Positions 7,267-14,662 of a stretch of 64,000 bases of DNA are shown one piece after another. Every line of letters begins with the position of its first letter. Position 1 is the stretch's first letter. The DNA comes from Salinarimonas sp052380005 (GTDB lineage: Bacteria; Pseudomonadota; Alphaproteobacteria; Rhizobiales; Beijerinckiaceae): assembly GCA_052380005.1 (NCBI GenBank), contig JBQTCJ010000010.1; one strand, given 5' to 3'. Below the pieces are notes generated by a model. It saw nothing but the letters and a program-made list of their open reading frames with translations. It searched no databases and was not told the DNA's origin. A program made the position numbers and the translations under genes.

Positions 7267-7557
7267 CCCCCCGAGTCGAACGGTCGCGGGCCGTCGGCGG
7301 CTTCCATGTGGACAAGGGTCGACCCTGCGCTTGTCCCTGGGGGCCGAATCTTCGACGGTCGAACCACTTTGCAAGTCGGGAGTCGGGCGGGCTAAAGTCG
7401 AGAGCGAGGTGATTCGCGGGTCGCGCGTCGGTGAAGCCCGGCCGCGGCGGCGATTCATCCGGCGACCTCGGTCCGGGGCAGCGTATTTGCCCACCGTCAC
7501 TCGTCCTCGACGTGCCCTCGACCCTCACTCGCGCCCCGCGGCGCCAATCGGAACGCC
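7267..7557. other. Intergenic region, no gene seen
   Basis: About 290 bases between the LysR gene and the YbjN gene, both rightward. No convincing open frame, tRNA or strong hairpin followed by a T tract was found. It presumably holds the promoter for the YbjN-proC pair, but no -35/-10 pair stands out. Confidence 0.4.
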
Positions 7558-8061
7558 ATGACCGATCTCCTCCTCCTCGACAGCGACCGCACCGAGCACC
7601 CCCTCGACGTGGTGGAGCGCGTGGCCGCGATGTGCGACTGGGCGTTCGACCGCGCGGAGGCGGACGAGATGTCCGTCGCGGTGCGCGGCACGCATGCGGA
7701 CTACCAGGTGGCGTTCACCTGGATCGAGGACGTCGAGGCGCTCCACGTCGCCTGCGCGTTCGACCTGAGGGTGCCGGAGCGCCGGCGGGGCGAGATCCTC
7801 AACCTGGTGTCGATGATCAACGAGCAGCTCTGGGTCGGGCATTTCGATCTGTGGTCCAACGAGGGCGTGGTGATGTTCCGCCACGCGCTGCTGCTCACCG
7901 GGGGCGCCGAGCCGCGCCGCGGTCAGTGCGAGATGCTGATGCAGGCCGCCGTCGAGGCCTGCGAGCGGCACTATCAGGCCTTCCAGTTCATCATCTGGGC
8001 CGGCAAGTCCGCCCGCGAGGCCCTCGACAGCGTGCTCTTCGAGACCGAAGGTGAGGCCTGA
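7558..8061 (+). CDS. YbjN domain protein
   Basis: A 167-residue soluble protein with the YbjN fold pattern (sensory-transduction-like): alternating strands and helices ending in a helix that contains CERHYQAFQFIIWAGKSARE. Recognisable family motifs are the AYTWIED-like strand (VAFTWIEDVEALHVACAFDL) and the INEQLWVGHFDLW segment. YbjN proteins are possible chaperone-like or regulatory proteins; no enzyme activity is known. The gene sits 37 bases before proC on the same strand, an arrangement common in Hyphomicrobiales, and probably shares its transcript. Ribosome binding is weak (GGAA upstream of the ATG). Confidence 0.8.
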   Translation: MTDLLLLDSDRTEHPLDVVERVAAMCDWAFDRAEADEMSVAVRGTHADYQVAFTWIEDVEALHVACAFDLRVPERRRGEILNLVSMINEQLWVGHFDLWSNEGVVMFRHALLLTGGAEPRRGQCEMLMQAAVEACERHYQAFQFIIWAGKSAREALDSVLFETEGEA

Positions 8062-8098
8062 CCAGGCCGGCACCCCTGGGATCTCCGGAGCGTTCGCG

Positions 8099-8926
8099 AT
8101 GACCGACGAAGCTTTTCCCGCGCGCCTCGCCCTCGTCGGCGCGGGCAAGATGGGCGGCGCCATGCTGGAAGGCTGGCTCGCCGCGGGCCTGCCCGGCGCC
8201 GCCGTCTCCGTGCACGATCCGCAGCCGTCCGAGGCGATCGCCGCCCTCGCGGCGGCGCGCGGGCTCGCCCTCGACCCCGATCCCGCGGCGCTCGGGCCGG
8301 TCGACGTGCTGGTGCTGGCCGTCAAGCCGCAGATGCTGGAGGCGGCCGCCCCCGCGCTCGCGCCCCTCGTCGGCCCGGGCACGCTTCTCGTCTCGGTGCT
8401 CGCCGGCAAGACCGTGGCGAACCTCCAGGCGGCGCTCCCCGCCGCCCGCGCGGTGGTGCGCGCCATGCCCAACCTCCCCGCGTCGATCGGCCGGGGCGCG
8501 ACGGGCGCCTTCGCCAACGCGGCCACGAGCGACGCGCAGCGCGCCGTGGCGGACACGCTGCTGCGGGCGTCCGGCCTCGTCGAATGGGTCTCGGACGAGG
8601 CGCTGATCGATGCCGTCACCGGCGTCTCGGGCTCCGGCCCGGCCTACGTCTTCGCGCTCGTCGAGGCGCTCGCCGAGGCCGGCCGCGCCGCCGGCCTGCC
8701 GGAGGACCTCGCCATGCGCCTCGCCCGCCAGACGGTGGTCGGCGCGGGCGCGCTGCTGGGCGAGAGCGATCTCCCCGCCGCGACCCTGCGGGCGAACGTC
8801 ACCTCGCCGGGCGGCACGACCGCCGCCGGCCTCGCCGTGCTCCAGCGTGAGGAGAACGGCCTCGCCGGCCTCGTCCGCGACACGGTGGCCGCCGCGAAGC
8901 GCCGCGCGGGGGAATTGTCCGGCTGA
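8099..8926 (+). CDS. proC: Pyrroline-5-carboxylate reductase
   Basis: A 275-residue enzyme that reduces pyrroline-5-carboxylate to proline with NAD(P)H, the last step of proline synthesis in the cytoplasm. The N-terminal dinucleotide fold is visible as LALVGAGKMGGAMLEGWLA. The middle segment VRAMPNLPASIGRGATGAF and the C-terminal signature VTSPGGTTAAGLAVLQ, preceded by VTGVSGSGPAYVF, are characteristic of ProC. Length is normal for the family. GGAG lies 8 bases before the ATG at 8099; upstream codons in the same frame read into the intergenic region. It follows the YbjN gene closely. Confidence 0.95.
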   Translation: MTDEAFPARLALVGAGKMGGAMLEGWLAAGLPGAAVSVHDPQPSEAIAALAAARGLALDPDPAALGPVDVLVLAVKPQMLEAAAPALAPLVGPGTLLVSVLAGKTVANLQAALPAARAVVRAMPNLPASIGRGATGAFANAATSDAQRAVADTLLRASGLVEWVSDEALIDAVTGVSGSGPAYVFALVEALAEAGRAAGLPEDLAMRLARQTVVGAGALLGESDLPAATLRANVTSPGGTTAAGLAVLQREENGLAGLVRDTVAAAKRRAGELSG

Positions 8927-8977
8927 CTTTTCCCGCTCGCCGGTCGCCCAAGCATGGATGCAGGCCGCCGACGCTCA

Positions 8978-9000
8978 CCCCTCTTCACGAGGGAGAGGGG
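8978..9000. repeat. Dispersed palindromic repeat, copy 1
   Basis: A 9-bp stem (CCCCTCTTC/GGAGAGGGG, one G-T wobble) around the 5-base loop ACGAG lies downstream of proC. Its left flank GCCGACGCTC matches the flank of two related hairpins at 52733-52755 and 52865-52887. It could act as a terminator-like or REP-like element; it has no T tract. Confidence 0.6.
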
Positions 9001-9126
9001 AGCTCCCGATCGTTCGACCGTACGGTCCGGCCCGACCGTCGGGCGTCGTACGCCGTATCCGGATTCGATGCGGATGCCATCCGCGCCGCGGCCTGCTAGG
9101 AAGGCGGCCTGTCAGCGGAGCCTCGC

Positions 9127-9753
9127 ATGCACGACCCGTCCCCGCCCGCGTTCCTCCCCTGCCGGATCGACGGCTATACCGACCTGCCGCCCGGCAAGCT
9201 CGCGAACCTCGTCACCTACCTGGAGGTGACGCGTCCGCCGCCGCCCCGCGCGACCGTGCGGCCCGACCTCGCACTCGTCGAGACGACGCGGGACCTCGAG
9301 GCCTACCGCGCGCTCTACCGGCGCATCGGCGCGCGCTGGCTGTGGATGGGCCGGCTCGCGCTCTCGGACGCCGCGCTCGCCCGCACGCTCTCCGACCCGC
9401 GGCTGGTCTCGCGCACGCTCCTGCGCGGAGGCGACGCGATCGGGCTGATGGAGCTTCAGTTCGAGGAGGACGGCGAGGCCGAGCTCGCCTATTTCGGCCT
9501 CGTGCCGGAGGCGATCGGCGGCGGCATCGGGCGCTGGCTGATGGACGCCGCGCTGGCCCAGGCCTTCGCCCGGCCGATCGCGCGGCTCATGGTCCACACT
9601 TGCACGTTCGACCACCCGGACGCGGTCGCCTTCTACGTCCGCTCGGGCTTTCGCCCCTACAAGCGCGCGATCGAGATTCACGACGACCCGCGGCTCGCCG
9701 GGTACTACCCGCACGAGACGGCGGCGGAGCGCTGGCCGGTGGTGGAGGGGTGA
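9127..9753 (+). CDS. GNAT-family N-acetyltransferase
   Basis: A 208-residue protein with a GNAT acetyl-CoA-binding core in its second half. The strand-loop motif A region reads ELAYFGLVPEAIGGGIGRWL (acetyl-CoA pyrophosphate loop), followed by HTCTFDHPDAVAFYVRSGFR, the typical N-terminal Asn/Asp-His-x-A-x-x-x-Y region ending in GF. The first 90 residues form an extra N-terminal segment. The acceptor substrate cannot be inferred. GGAG precedes the ATG by 7 bases. It stands alone, convergent with fliJ, whose stop is 18 bases away. Confidence 0.8.
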   Translation: MHDPSPPAFLPCRIDGYTDLPPGKLANLVTYLEVTRPPPPRATVRPDLALVETTRDLEAYRALYRRIGARWLWMGRLALSDAALARTLSDPRLVSRTLLRGGDAIGLMELQFEEDGEAELAYFGLVPEAIGGGIGRWLMDAALAQAFARPIARLMVHTCTFDHPDAVAFYVRSGFRPYKRAIEIHDDPRLAGYYPHETAAERWPVVEG

Positions 9754-9771
9754 AGCCCGGCGGGTCGGCCC

Positions 9772-10179
9772 TCACCGCGCCGCGCGGGAGAGCGCGATCG
9801 CGTCGAGCGCCGCCTGCTCGCGGGAATTGGCCGCCGCGCGCTCGCTGCCGCGCTCGCGGTCGTCGAGAATCTCGACCTTCTTGAGGTCCTCGAAGGCCTC
9901 CGCGAGCTGCCCCTGCGCGTCGTCGAGCTGGACCTTGAGGTCGTCGGCCGACGAGCGCAGGTTGTCGCGGCGCTGGGCCGCGGCCTTGGCGTAGGTGGGG
10001 TAGGCGAAGTGCGCCGGGTCCGAGATGCCGGCCTTGAGCTCCTCGGCCGCGATCTCCCTGTCGAGCTCGACGGCCATGCGCTCGAAGTCGGCCATCATCG
10101 CCTCGATCTGCGCGACCTTGCGGCGCTTCTCGTCGAGCTGAAAGCGCTTCAGGCGGATGAGCGTCTCACGCGACTTCAT
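9772..10179 (-). CDS. fliJ: Flagellar export chaperone FliJ
   Basis: A 135-residue, almost entirely alpha-helical and charged coiled-coil protein (MKSRETLIRLKRFQLDEKRR at the start). It matches alphaproteobacterial FliJ in size and opening motif. FliJ is the stalk subunit of the flagellar type III export ATPase, interacting with FliI and FlhA at the cytoplasmic face of the basal body. It follows fliI by 21 bases on the same strand, the usual pair. FliJ sequences are poorly conserved, so the call rests on position, length and coiled-coil character together. Confidence 0.85.
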   Translation of the reverse strand: MKSRETLIRLKRFQLDEKRRKVAQIEAMMADFERMAVELDREIAAEELKAGISDPAHFAYPTYAKAAAQRRDNLRSSADDLKVQLDDAQGQLAEAFEDLKKVEILDDRERGSERAAANSREQAALDAIALSRAAR

Positions 10180-10200
10180 CGCAGTTCATTCTCCAGGGGA

Positions 10201-11553
10201 TCACGCGCCTCGCTCGGCGTCGAGGAGCCGGGCGAGACGGCGGTAACCATCGCCGATGGAGGTTGACTCTTCCTTACCCTGCCCGAGGAAGGCCTCGAGC
10301 GCCGGATTGAGCCCGATCGCCTCGTCCACCTCCGCCGAGGATCCGCTGCGGTACGCGCCGAGCCGGATCAGCTCCTCCATGTCCGCGTAGGTCGCCATCA
10401 CCTGGCGCGCACGCTGCACGTGCGGATAGAAGGCGGGATCGCAGGAGCGGGGCATCGTGCGCGAGACGCTCTTGAGCACGTTGATCGCCGGGTAGCGCCC
10501 GCGCTCGGCGATGGCGCGCTCCATCACGATGTGGCCGTCGAGGATGCCGCGCACGGCGTCCGCCACCGGCTCGTTGTGGTCGTCGCCCTCGACGAGCACG
10601 GTGAACAGCCCCGTGATCACGCCCTCCCCGGTGCCCGGGCCGGCGCGCTCGAGCAGGCGCGGCAGCTCGCCGAAGACGGTGGGCGTATAGCCCTTTGCGG
10701 TGGGTGGCTCCCCGGCGGCGAGACCGATGTCGCGCTGGGCCATGGCGAAGCGGGTGATCGAATCGATCATGCAGAGCACCGAGCGCCCCGCGTCGCGGAA
10801 GTGCTCGGCGAGCGCGAGCGTGAGGTAGGCCGCGTTGCGGCGCATCAGCGCCGGCTCGTCGGACGTGGCGACCACGACCACCGAGCGCGCGAGACCCTCC
10901 TCGCCGAGGTCGTCCTGCAGGAATTCCTGCACCTCCCGTCCGCGCTCGCCGACGAGGCCGATCACGGCGACGTCGGAGCCCGCGTTGCGGGCGAGCATGG
11001 AGAGCAGCACCGACTTGCCCACGCCCGAGCCGGCGAAGATGCCCATACGCTGGCCTTCGCAGCAGGTGAGGAAGGTGTTGAGCGCGCGCACGCCGAGATC
11101 CAGCGGCGGGCCGACGCGCCGGCGCGCGTGCGCCGGCGGCGGGTCGGCGCGGAAGGGGCGGAAGACGTCGCCCTGCGGCAGCGGCCCCTTGCCGTCGATC
11201 GGCCGGCCGAGCGCGTCGACGACGCGGCCGAGCCAGGCGGAGGAGGGCTTCACGCCCCCGGCGCTCGCCTCGACGCGGGCGGGGCAGCCCCGGCGCACGC
11301 CCTCGAGCGCGCCGAAGGGCATGGCCAGCGCCCGCTCGCCGGAGAAGCCGATCACCTCGCAGGGAACCCGCGCGCCCGCGGCGATCTCGATCGTGATGCG
11401 GCCGCCGAGCGTCATGGCCGAGACCGGGCCGGCGATCTCGATCAGCAGGCCCCGCACGGCGGCGACGCGCCCGTAGAGCGACAGCGGCTCGACCGATTCG
11501 AGCGCTCGGATGGCCGAATCGAGGCGGGAGGGCTGGTCGGACGGTTCTCTCAC
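10201..11553 (-). CDS. fliI: Flagellum-specific ATP synthase FliI
   Basis: A 450-residue ATPase that powers flagellar protein export. The Walker A loop is AGSGVGKS at about residues 174-181 (GIFAGSGVGKSVLLSMLARN). The Walker B strand is VLCMIDSITRFAMAQ, and the FliI signature PTAKGYTPTVFGELPRLLER follows. GTG at 11553 is chosen over the TTG at 11562 because AGAAGG lies 9 bases before the GTG but directly touches the TTG. It heads the fliI-fliJ pair and is divergent from ctrA. The shared 333-base region carries a CtrA-like half-site, so CtrA may control it. Confidence 0.95.
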   Translation of the reverse strand: MREPSDQPSRLDSAIRALESVEPLSLYGRVAAVRGLLIEIAGPVSAMTLGGRITIEIAAGARVPCEVIGFSGERALAMPFGALEGVRRGCPARVEASAGGVKPSSAWLGRVVDALGRPIDGKGPLPQGDVFRPFRADPPPAHARRRVGPPLDLGVRALNTFLTCCEGQRMGIFAGSGVGKSVLLSMLARNAGSDVAVIGLVGERGREVQEFLQDDLGEEGLARSVVVVATSDEPALMRRNAAYLTLALAEHFRDAGRSVLCMIDSITRFAMAQRDIGLAAGEPPTAKGYTPTVFGELPRLLERAGPGTGEGVITGLFTVLVEGDDHNEPVADAVRGILDGHIVMERAIAERGRYPAINVLKSVSRTMPRSCDPAFYPHVQRARQVMATYADMEELIRLGAYRSGSSAEVDEAIGLNPALEAFLGQGKEESTSIGDGYRRLARLLDAERGA

Positions 11554-11634
11554 GGACGTCAACCTTCTGTTTACCCGCTTCGTTAAGACTGGATGAGGCG
11601 AGATTAAGCCCGAGGGGCGGATTTGCGCCAGTGC

Positions 11635-11802
11635 GAGTCGCGAGAGTCGCTTGGACGAGTTTCTTCATGCGTGACGTGAGCTGGATGGAGACCTGAATCG
11701 AACGGCAGGACAGGGATTTGGACGGATTCGTGAAGACGATGCCTCTACCCCCTTGCGCCGGAGAATCAGTTTGTTAACCATCGGGGCGTAGCGTCGCGAG
11801 TC
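11635..11802. promoter_or_regulatory. Cluster of GANTC sites in the fliI-ctrA divergent region
   Basis: Six GANTC pentamers (CcrM methylation sites) start at 11635, 11644, 11695, 11725, 11763 and 11798. In DNA of this composition fewer than one would be expected in a stretch of this size. In Caulobacter a GANTC site in the ctrA promoter links its transcription to replication. The region 11554-11886 contains no gene. Confidence 0.6.
11774..11781 (+). promoter_or_regulatory. Candidate CtrA half-site upstream of ctrA
   Basis: TTAACCAT matches the half-site form recalled for CtrA in Caulobacter, 106 bases before the ctrA start. Isolated TTAA words also occur at 11583 and 11604, but their spacing does not give the full TTAA-N7-TTAA box. 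Autoregulation is inferred. Confidence 0.4.
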
Positions 11803-11886
11803 GCAAATGGTGGGAGCGCCTCCGGCCACGGCCGGGGGAGGGCGGGATGTCCCGTCGGGCTCCACGACCAGGCTGGGGATGGAAGG

Positions 11887-12588
11887 ATGCGCGTACTTCT
11901 CATCGAGGACGACAGCGCGACGGCGCAGAGCATCGAACTGATGCTGAAGTCCGAGAACTTCAACGTCTATACGACGGATCTCGGCGAGGAGGGTGTCGAT
12001 CTCGGCAAGCTGTACGATTACGACATCATCCTCCTCGACCTGAACCTGCCGGACATGTCCGGCTACGAGGTGCTCCGGACGCTCCGGGTCGCCAAGGTCA
12101 AGACCCCGATCCTCATCCTGTCCGGCCTCGCCGGCATCGAGGACAAGGTGCGGGGGCTGGGCTTCGGGGCGGACGACTACCTGACGAAGCCCTTCCACAA
12201 GGACGAGCTCGTCGCGCGCATCCATGCGATCGTGCGCCGCTCGAAGGGTCACGCGCAGTCGGTGATCACCACGGGGGATCTCGTCGTCAACCTCGACACC
12301 AAGACGGTGGAGGTCGCCGGCGCCCGCGTGCACCTCACGGGCAAGGAGTACCAGATGCTGGAGCTCCTCTCCCTGCGCAAGGGCACCACGCTGACCAAGG
12401 AGATGTTCCTCAATCATCTCTACGGCGGCATGGACGAGCCCGAGCTGAAGATCATCGACGTCTTCATCTGCAAGCTGCGCAAGAAGCTCGCCAACGCGAG
12501 CCAGGGCAAGAACTACATCGAGACGGTCTGGGGCCGCGGCTACGTGCTGCGCGAGCCGGAGACCGGCGAGGACCGGATGGCCGGCTGA
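11887..12588 (+). CDS. ctrA: Cell cycle response regulator CtrA
   Basis: A 233-residue OmpR-type response regulator and master cell-cycle regulator of alphaproteobacteria. The receiver domain starts MRVLLIEDDSATAQSIELML, with the phosphorylated aspartate at D51 (DIILLDLNLPDMSGYEV) and K104-region KPF. The C-terminal winged helix contains LTGKEYQMLELLSLRKGT and VFICKLRKKL, nearly invariant in CtrA. It binds TTAA-type sites and controls flagellar, chemotaxis and division genes. It lies divergent from fliI-fliJ and within 15 kb of chpT, which encodes its phosphate donor. Six GANTC sites and a CtrA-like half-site precede it. Confidence 0.97.
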   Translation: MRVLLIEDDSATAQSIELMLKSENFNVYTTDLGEEGVDLGKLYDYDIILLDLNLPDMSGYEVLRTLRVAKVKTPILILSGLAGIEDKVRGLGFGADDYLTKPFHKDELVARIHAIVRRSKGHAQSVITTGDLVVNLDTKTVEVAGARVHLTGKEYQMLELLSLRKGTTLTKEMFLNHLYGGMDEPELKIIDVFICKLRKKLANASQGKNYIETVWGRGYVLREPETGEDRMAG

Positions 12589-12657
12589 CGCCGGCAGGTG
12601 CCTCGCGCGCCGGGCCGATCATCCCCCGACCGGCGGCGCGACCAGCACCATCCCCGA

Positions 12658-12694
12658 CGAAGACGGGCCCTGCCGCGAGGCGGGGCCTTCTTCG
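12658..12694. terminator. Hairpin between convergent ctrA and motB
   Basis: CGAAGACGGGCCCTGCC pairs with GGCGGGGCCTTCTTCG across a GCGA loop, with one G-T pair and a small irregularity. It lies 70 bases past the ctrA stop and 48 bases from the motB stop. It could terminate both converging transcripts; the T tract is minimal. Confidence 0.6.
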
Positions 12695-12741
12695 TTTCGC
12701 ATGCCGCTCTCGCATGACGGTCGAGCGCAACGGTCCGGCAC

Positions 12742-13638
12742 CTACGGCGAGAAGCTCGCCGGCAGCGGCGGCTCCTCGCTGAGCAGCGTGATCGTCACCC
12801 GTCGGTTGGGCGCGATGTAGGGGTTGTCGGGGAAGGCCGGCTCGGTGTCGGCGCGGCCGGTCACCGACTCGAAGCGATCGCCGGGGAGCCCCGCGCCGGA
12901 GAGGATCTCGCGCACGGCGAGCGCCCGGCCCGCGGTGAGGCTCCATGGGTCGATCGCGGCCGGCTCGCCCGGACGCGCGGCGGCGGTGTAGCCGCGCACC
13001 GCGATCCGGTTCGGCATCTGCCGGATCGTCGGCGCGATCGCCTCGAGCACGAGCCGGGTGCGCTCGTAGGGGTAGATCGAATCCTCTGGAAACATCGCCC
13101 GCCCGTCCTGGTCGACGAGCGAGACGTCGAGGCCCTCCTCCGTCGGCTCGATCACGAGGTTGCGCGAGAGCTCGGCGATCTCCGGCATGTCCTGCAGCGC
13201 CTGGCGGATGCTGGCCGCGGCGCTGTGGAGGGCCTGCATGTCGGCCGCGGGCCGGCCGGCGCTCGTGTCGCTGGCGCTGGCCTGCGCGCCGCCCTCCTGC
13301 CCGGTGGTGCCCATCCGCGCATCGCCGGGCGACGAGAGCGCGCGCCGGATCGCCTCGGCCTGCGCGCCCGACGACTTGCTGCCCGACTCGTCCATGGCGT
13401 TGCCGCCGAGCACGCCGCCGGCGCCGCTGTTGCTCGGGCTGAGCGCCTCCGGCGCGAAATAGTCGGCGAGCCCGATCTTCTGCTCCTGCGTGGTCATGTT
13501 GATCAGCCACATCAGCAGGAAGAACGCCATCATGGCGGTGACGAAGTCCGCATAGGCGATCTTCCAGGCGCCGCCGTGGTGCGCATGCGCGGCCTTCTTC
13601 ACCTTCTTGACGATGATCGGCTGGTTCGGCTTGGCCAT
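12742..13638 (-). CDS. motB: Flagellar motor stator protein MotB
   Basis: A 298-residue stator subunit. A basic cytoplasmic tail (KKVKKAAHAHHGGAWK) leads into a single membrane helix, AYADFVTAMMAFFLLMWLIN; D31 is the expected proton-carrying aspartate. A Gly/Ser/Ala-rich periplasmic linker follows, and an OmpA-like peptidoglycan-binding domain lies at about residues 165-290 (RGYTAAARPGEP through PNRRVTITLL). MotB anchors the motor to the wall and, with MotA, conducts the protons that drive rotation. It follows motA by 22 bases on the same strand. Confidence 0.93.
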   Translation of the reverse strand: MAKPNQPIIVKKVKKAAHAHHGGAWKIAYADFVTAMMAFFLLMWLINMTTQEQKIGLADYFAPEALSPSNSGAGGVLGGNAMDESGSKSSGAQAEAIRRALSSPGDARMGTTGQEGGAQASASDTSAGRPAADMQALHSAAASIRQALQDMPEIAELSRNLVIEPTEEGLDVSLVDQDGRAMFPEDSIYPYERTRLVLEAIAPTIRQMPNRIAVRGYTAAARPGEPAAIDPWSLTAGRALAVREILSGAGLPGDRFESVTGRADTEPAFPDNPYIAPNRRVTITLLSEEPPLPASFSP

Positions 13639-13660
13639 CGGCTTCCCGCTCGCGATCGGG

Positions 13661-14524
13661 TCAGGTCGTGGCGGGCAGGTTGGAGGTCGCCGCTTCCACC
13701 TCGTTGAAGGTCGGCCGAACCTCGCTCATCAGCGCCTTGCGGGCGAATTCCACCGCCATCACCGGCGGCTGGCCCGCGATGTGCGCGAGGAGGCCCGCCT
13801 TGAGCGACTGGTAGTACTTCGACTCCGCCTCGAAGATGATCCTCAGCGACTGCGCCATCGGGCCGAAGAAGCCGTAGGCGACGAAGACGCCGAAGAAGGT
13901 GCCGACCAGCGCACCGCCGATCAGGTGCCCCAGCACTTCCGGCGGCTCGGAGATCGCCCCCATGGTCTTGATCACGCCCAGCACGGCCGCGACGATGCCG
14001 AGCGCCGGCGTCGCGTCCGCGATCGACTGCACGGCCGAGACGATGCGTTCCTGCTCCTGGTGGTGGGTCTCGAGCTCCTCGTCCATGAGGTTGTCGATCT
14101 CGTGGACGTTGTCGACACCCAGCGACACCATGCGCATGTAGTCGCAGACGAACTCGACCGCGTGGTGATTCGACGCGAAGGTCGGGAAGGCGTTGAACAG
14201 CGTCGAATTCGCCGGATCCTCGATGTGCTGCTCGATCGCCAGCACGCCCTTCTGCTGCACGAGCCTGTAGAGGGCGAACTGCATCGCCAGGAGCTCGACG
14301 TAGGCGGCCTGCTTGTACTTCGGGCCGCGCAGCAGCGTCGCGAGCACGGAGGGCATGGCCTTGAGCACCGGCCCCGTGTTGCCGATGATGAAGGCGCCGA
14401 TCGCCGCCCCGAGGATGATGACGAACTCGAACGGCTGCCAGAGAACGTAGAGCTTGCCACCCATCGCGGCATAGCCGCCCATGACGCAGGCGAATACGAC
14501 GACGATACCGATGAGGAGCCGCAT
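13661..14524 (-). CDS. motA: Flagellar motor stator protein MotA
   Basis: A 287-residue inner-membrane protein with four predicted membrane helices: two near the N-terminus (LLIGIVVVFACVMGGYAAMG, FVIILGAAIGAFIIGN) and two after residue 180 (ATPALGIVAAVLGVIKTMG, VGTFFGVFVAYGFFGPMA). The Pro in ATPALG corresponds to the functionally important proline near the proton channel. The large cytoplasmic loop between them carries the charged residues that should contact FliG. The ATG at 14524 was chosen because AAGGTGG lies 7 bases upstream; the longer frame to 14638 adds non-membrane, Arg-rich sequence. It precedes motB. Confidence 0.93.
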   Translation of the reverse strand: MRLLIGIVVVFACVMGGYAAMGGKLYVLWQPFEFVIILGAAIGAFIIGNTGPVLKAMPSVLATLLRGPKYKQAAYVELLAMQFALYRLVQQKGVLAIEQHIEDPANSTLFNAFPTFASNHHAVEFVCDYMRMVSLGVDNVHEIDNLMDEELETHHQEQERIVSAVQSIADATPALGIVAAVLGVIKTMGAISEPPEVLGHLIGGALVGTFFGVFVAYGFFGPMAQSLRIIFEAESKYYQSLKAGLLAHIAGQPPVMAVEFARKALMSEVRPTFNEVEAATSNLPATT

Positions 14525-14598
14525 GGAATGCCACCTTGGCACGGCAGCGGATCCGCCCGGTGCGGCGCCGCTGCTGCATCGGCACGGTGAGCGCGCCC

Positions 14599-14606
14599 GG
14601 TTAAGG
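14599..14606 (-). promoter_or_regulatory. TTAACC word upstream of motA
   Basis: On the minus strand CTTAACCG lies 75 bases before the motA start. It resembles the TTAACC part of a CtrA half-site, in keeping with CtrA control of motility genes. A six-base match may be chance. Confidence 0.2.
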
Positions 14607-14662
14607 GCGAGTGTAGAGGGGTGGCTCGGCGGTCCCACGTCGATGACCGTTGGCGCAGTGAC

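Noticed and set aside
11571..11586. Full CtrA box TTAA-N7-TTAA between fliI and ctrA
   Set aside because: TTAC and TTAA are separated by 8 bases and the next TTAA by 17, so the full consensus is not met. Only the TTAACCAT half-site was kept.
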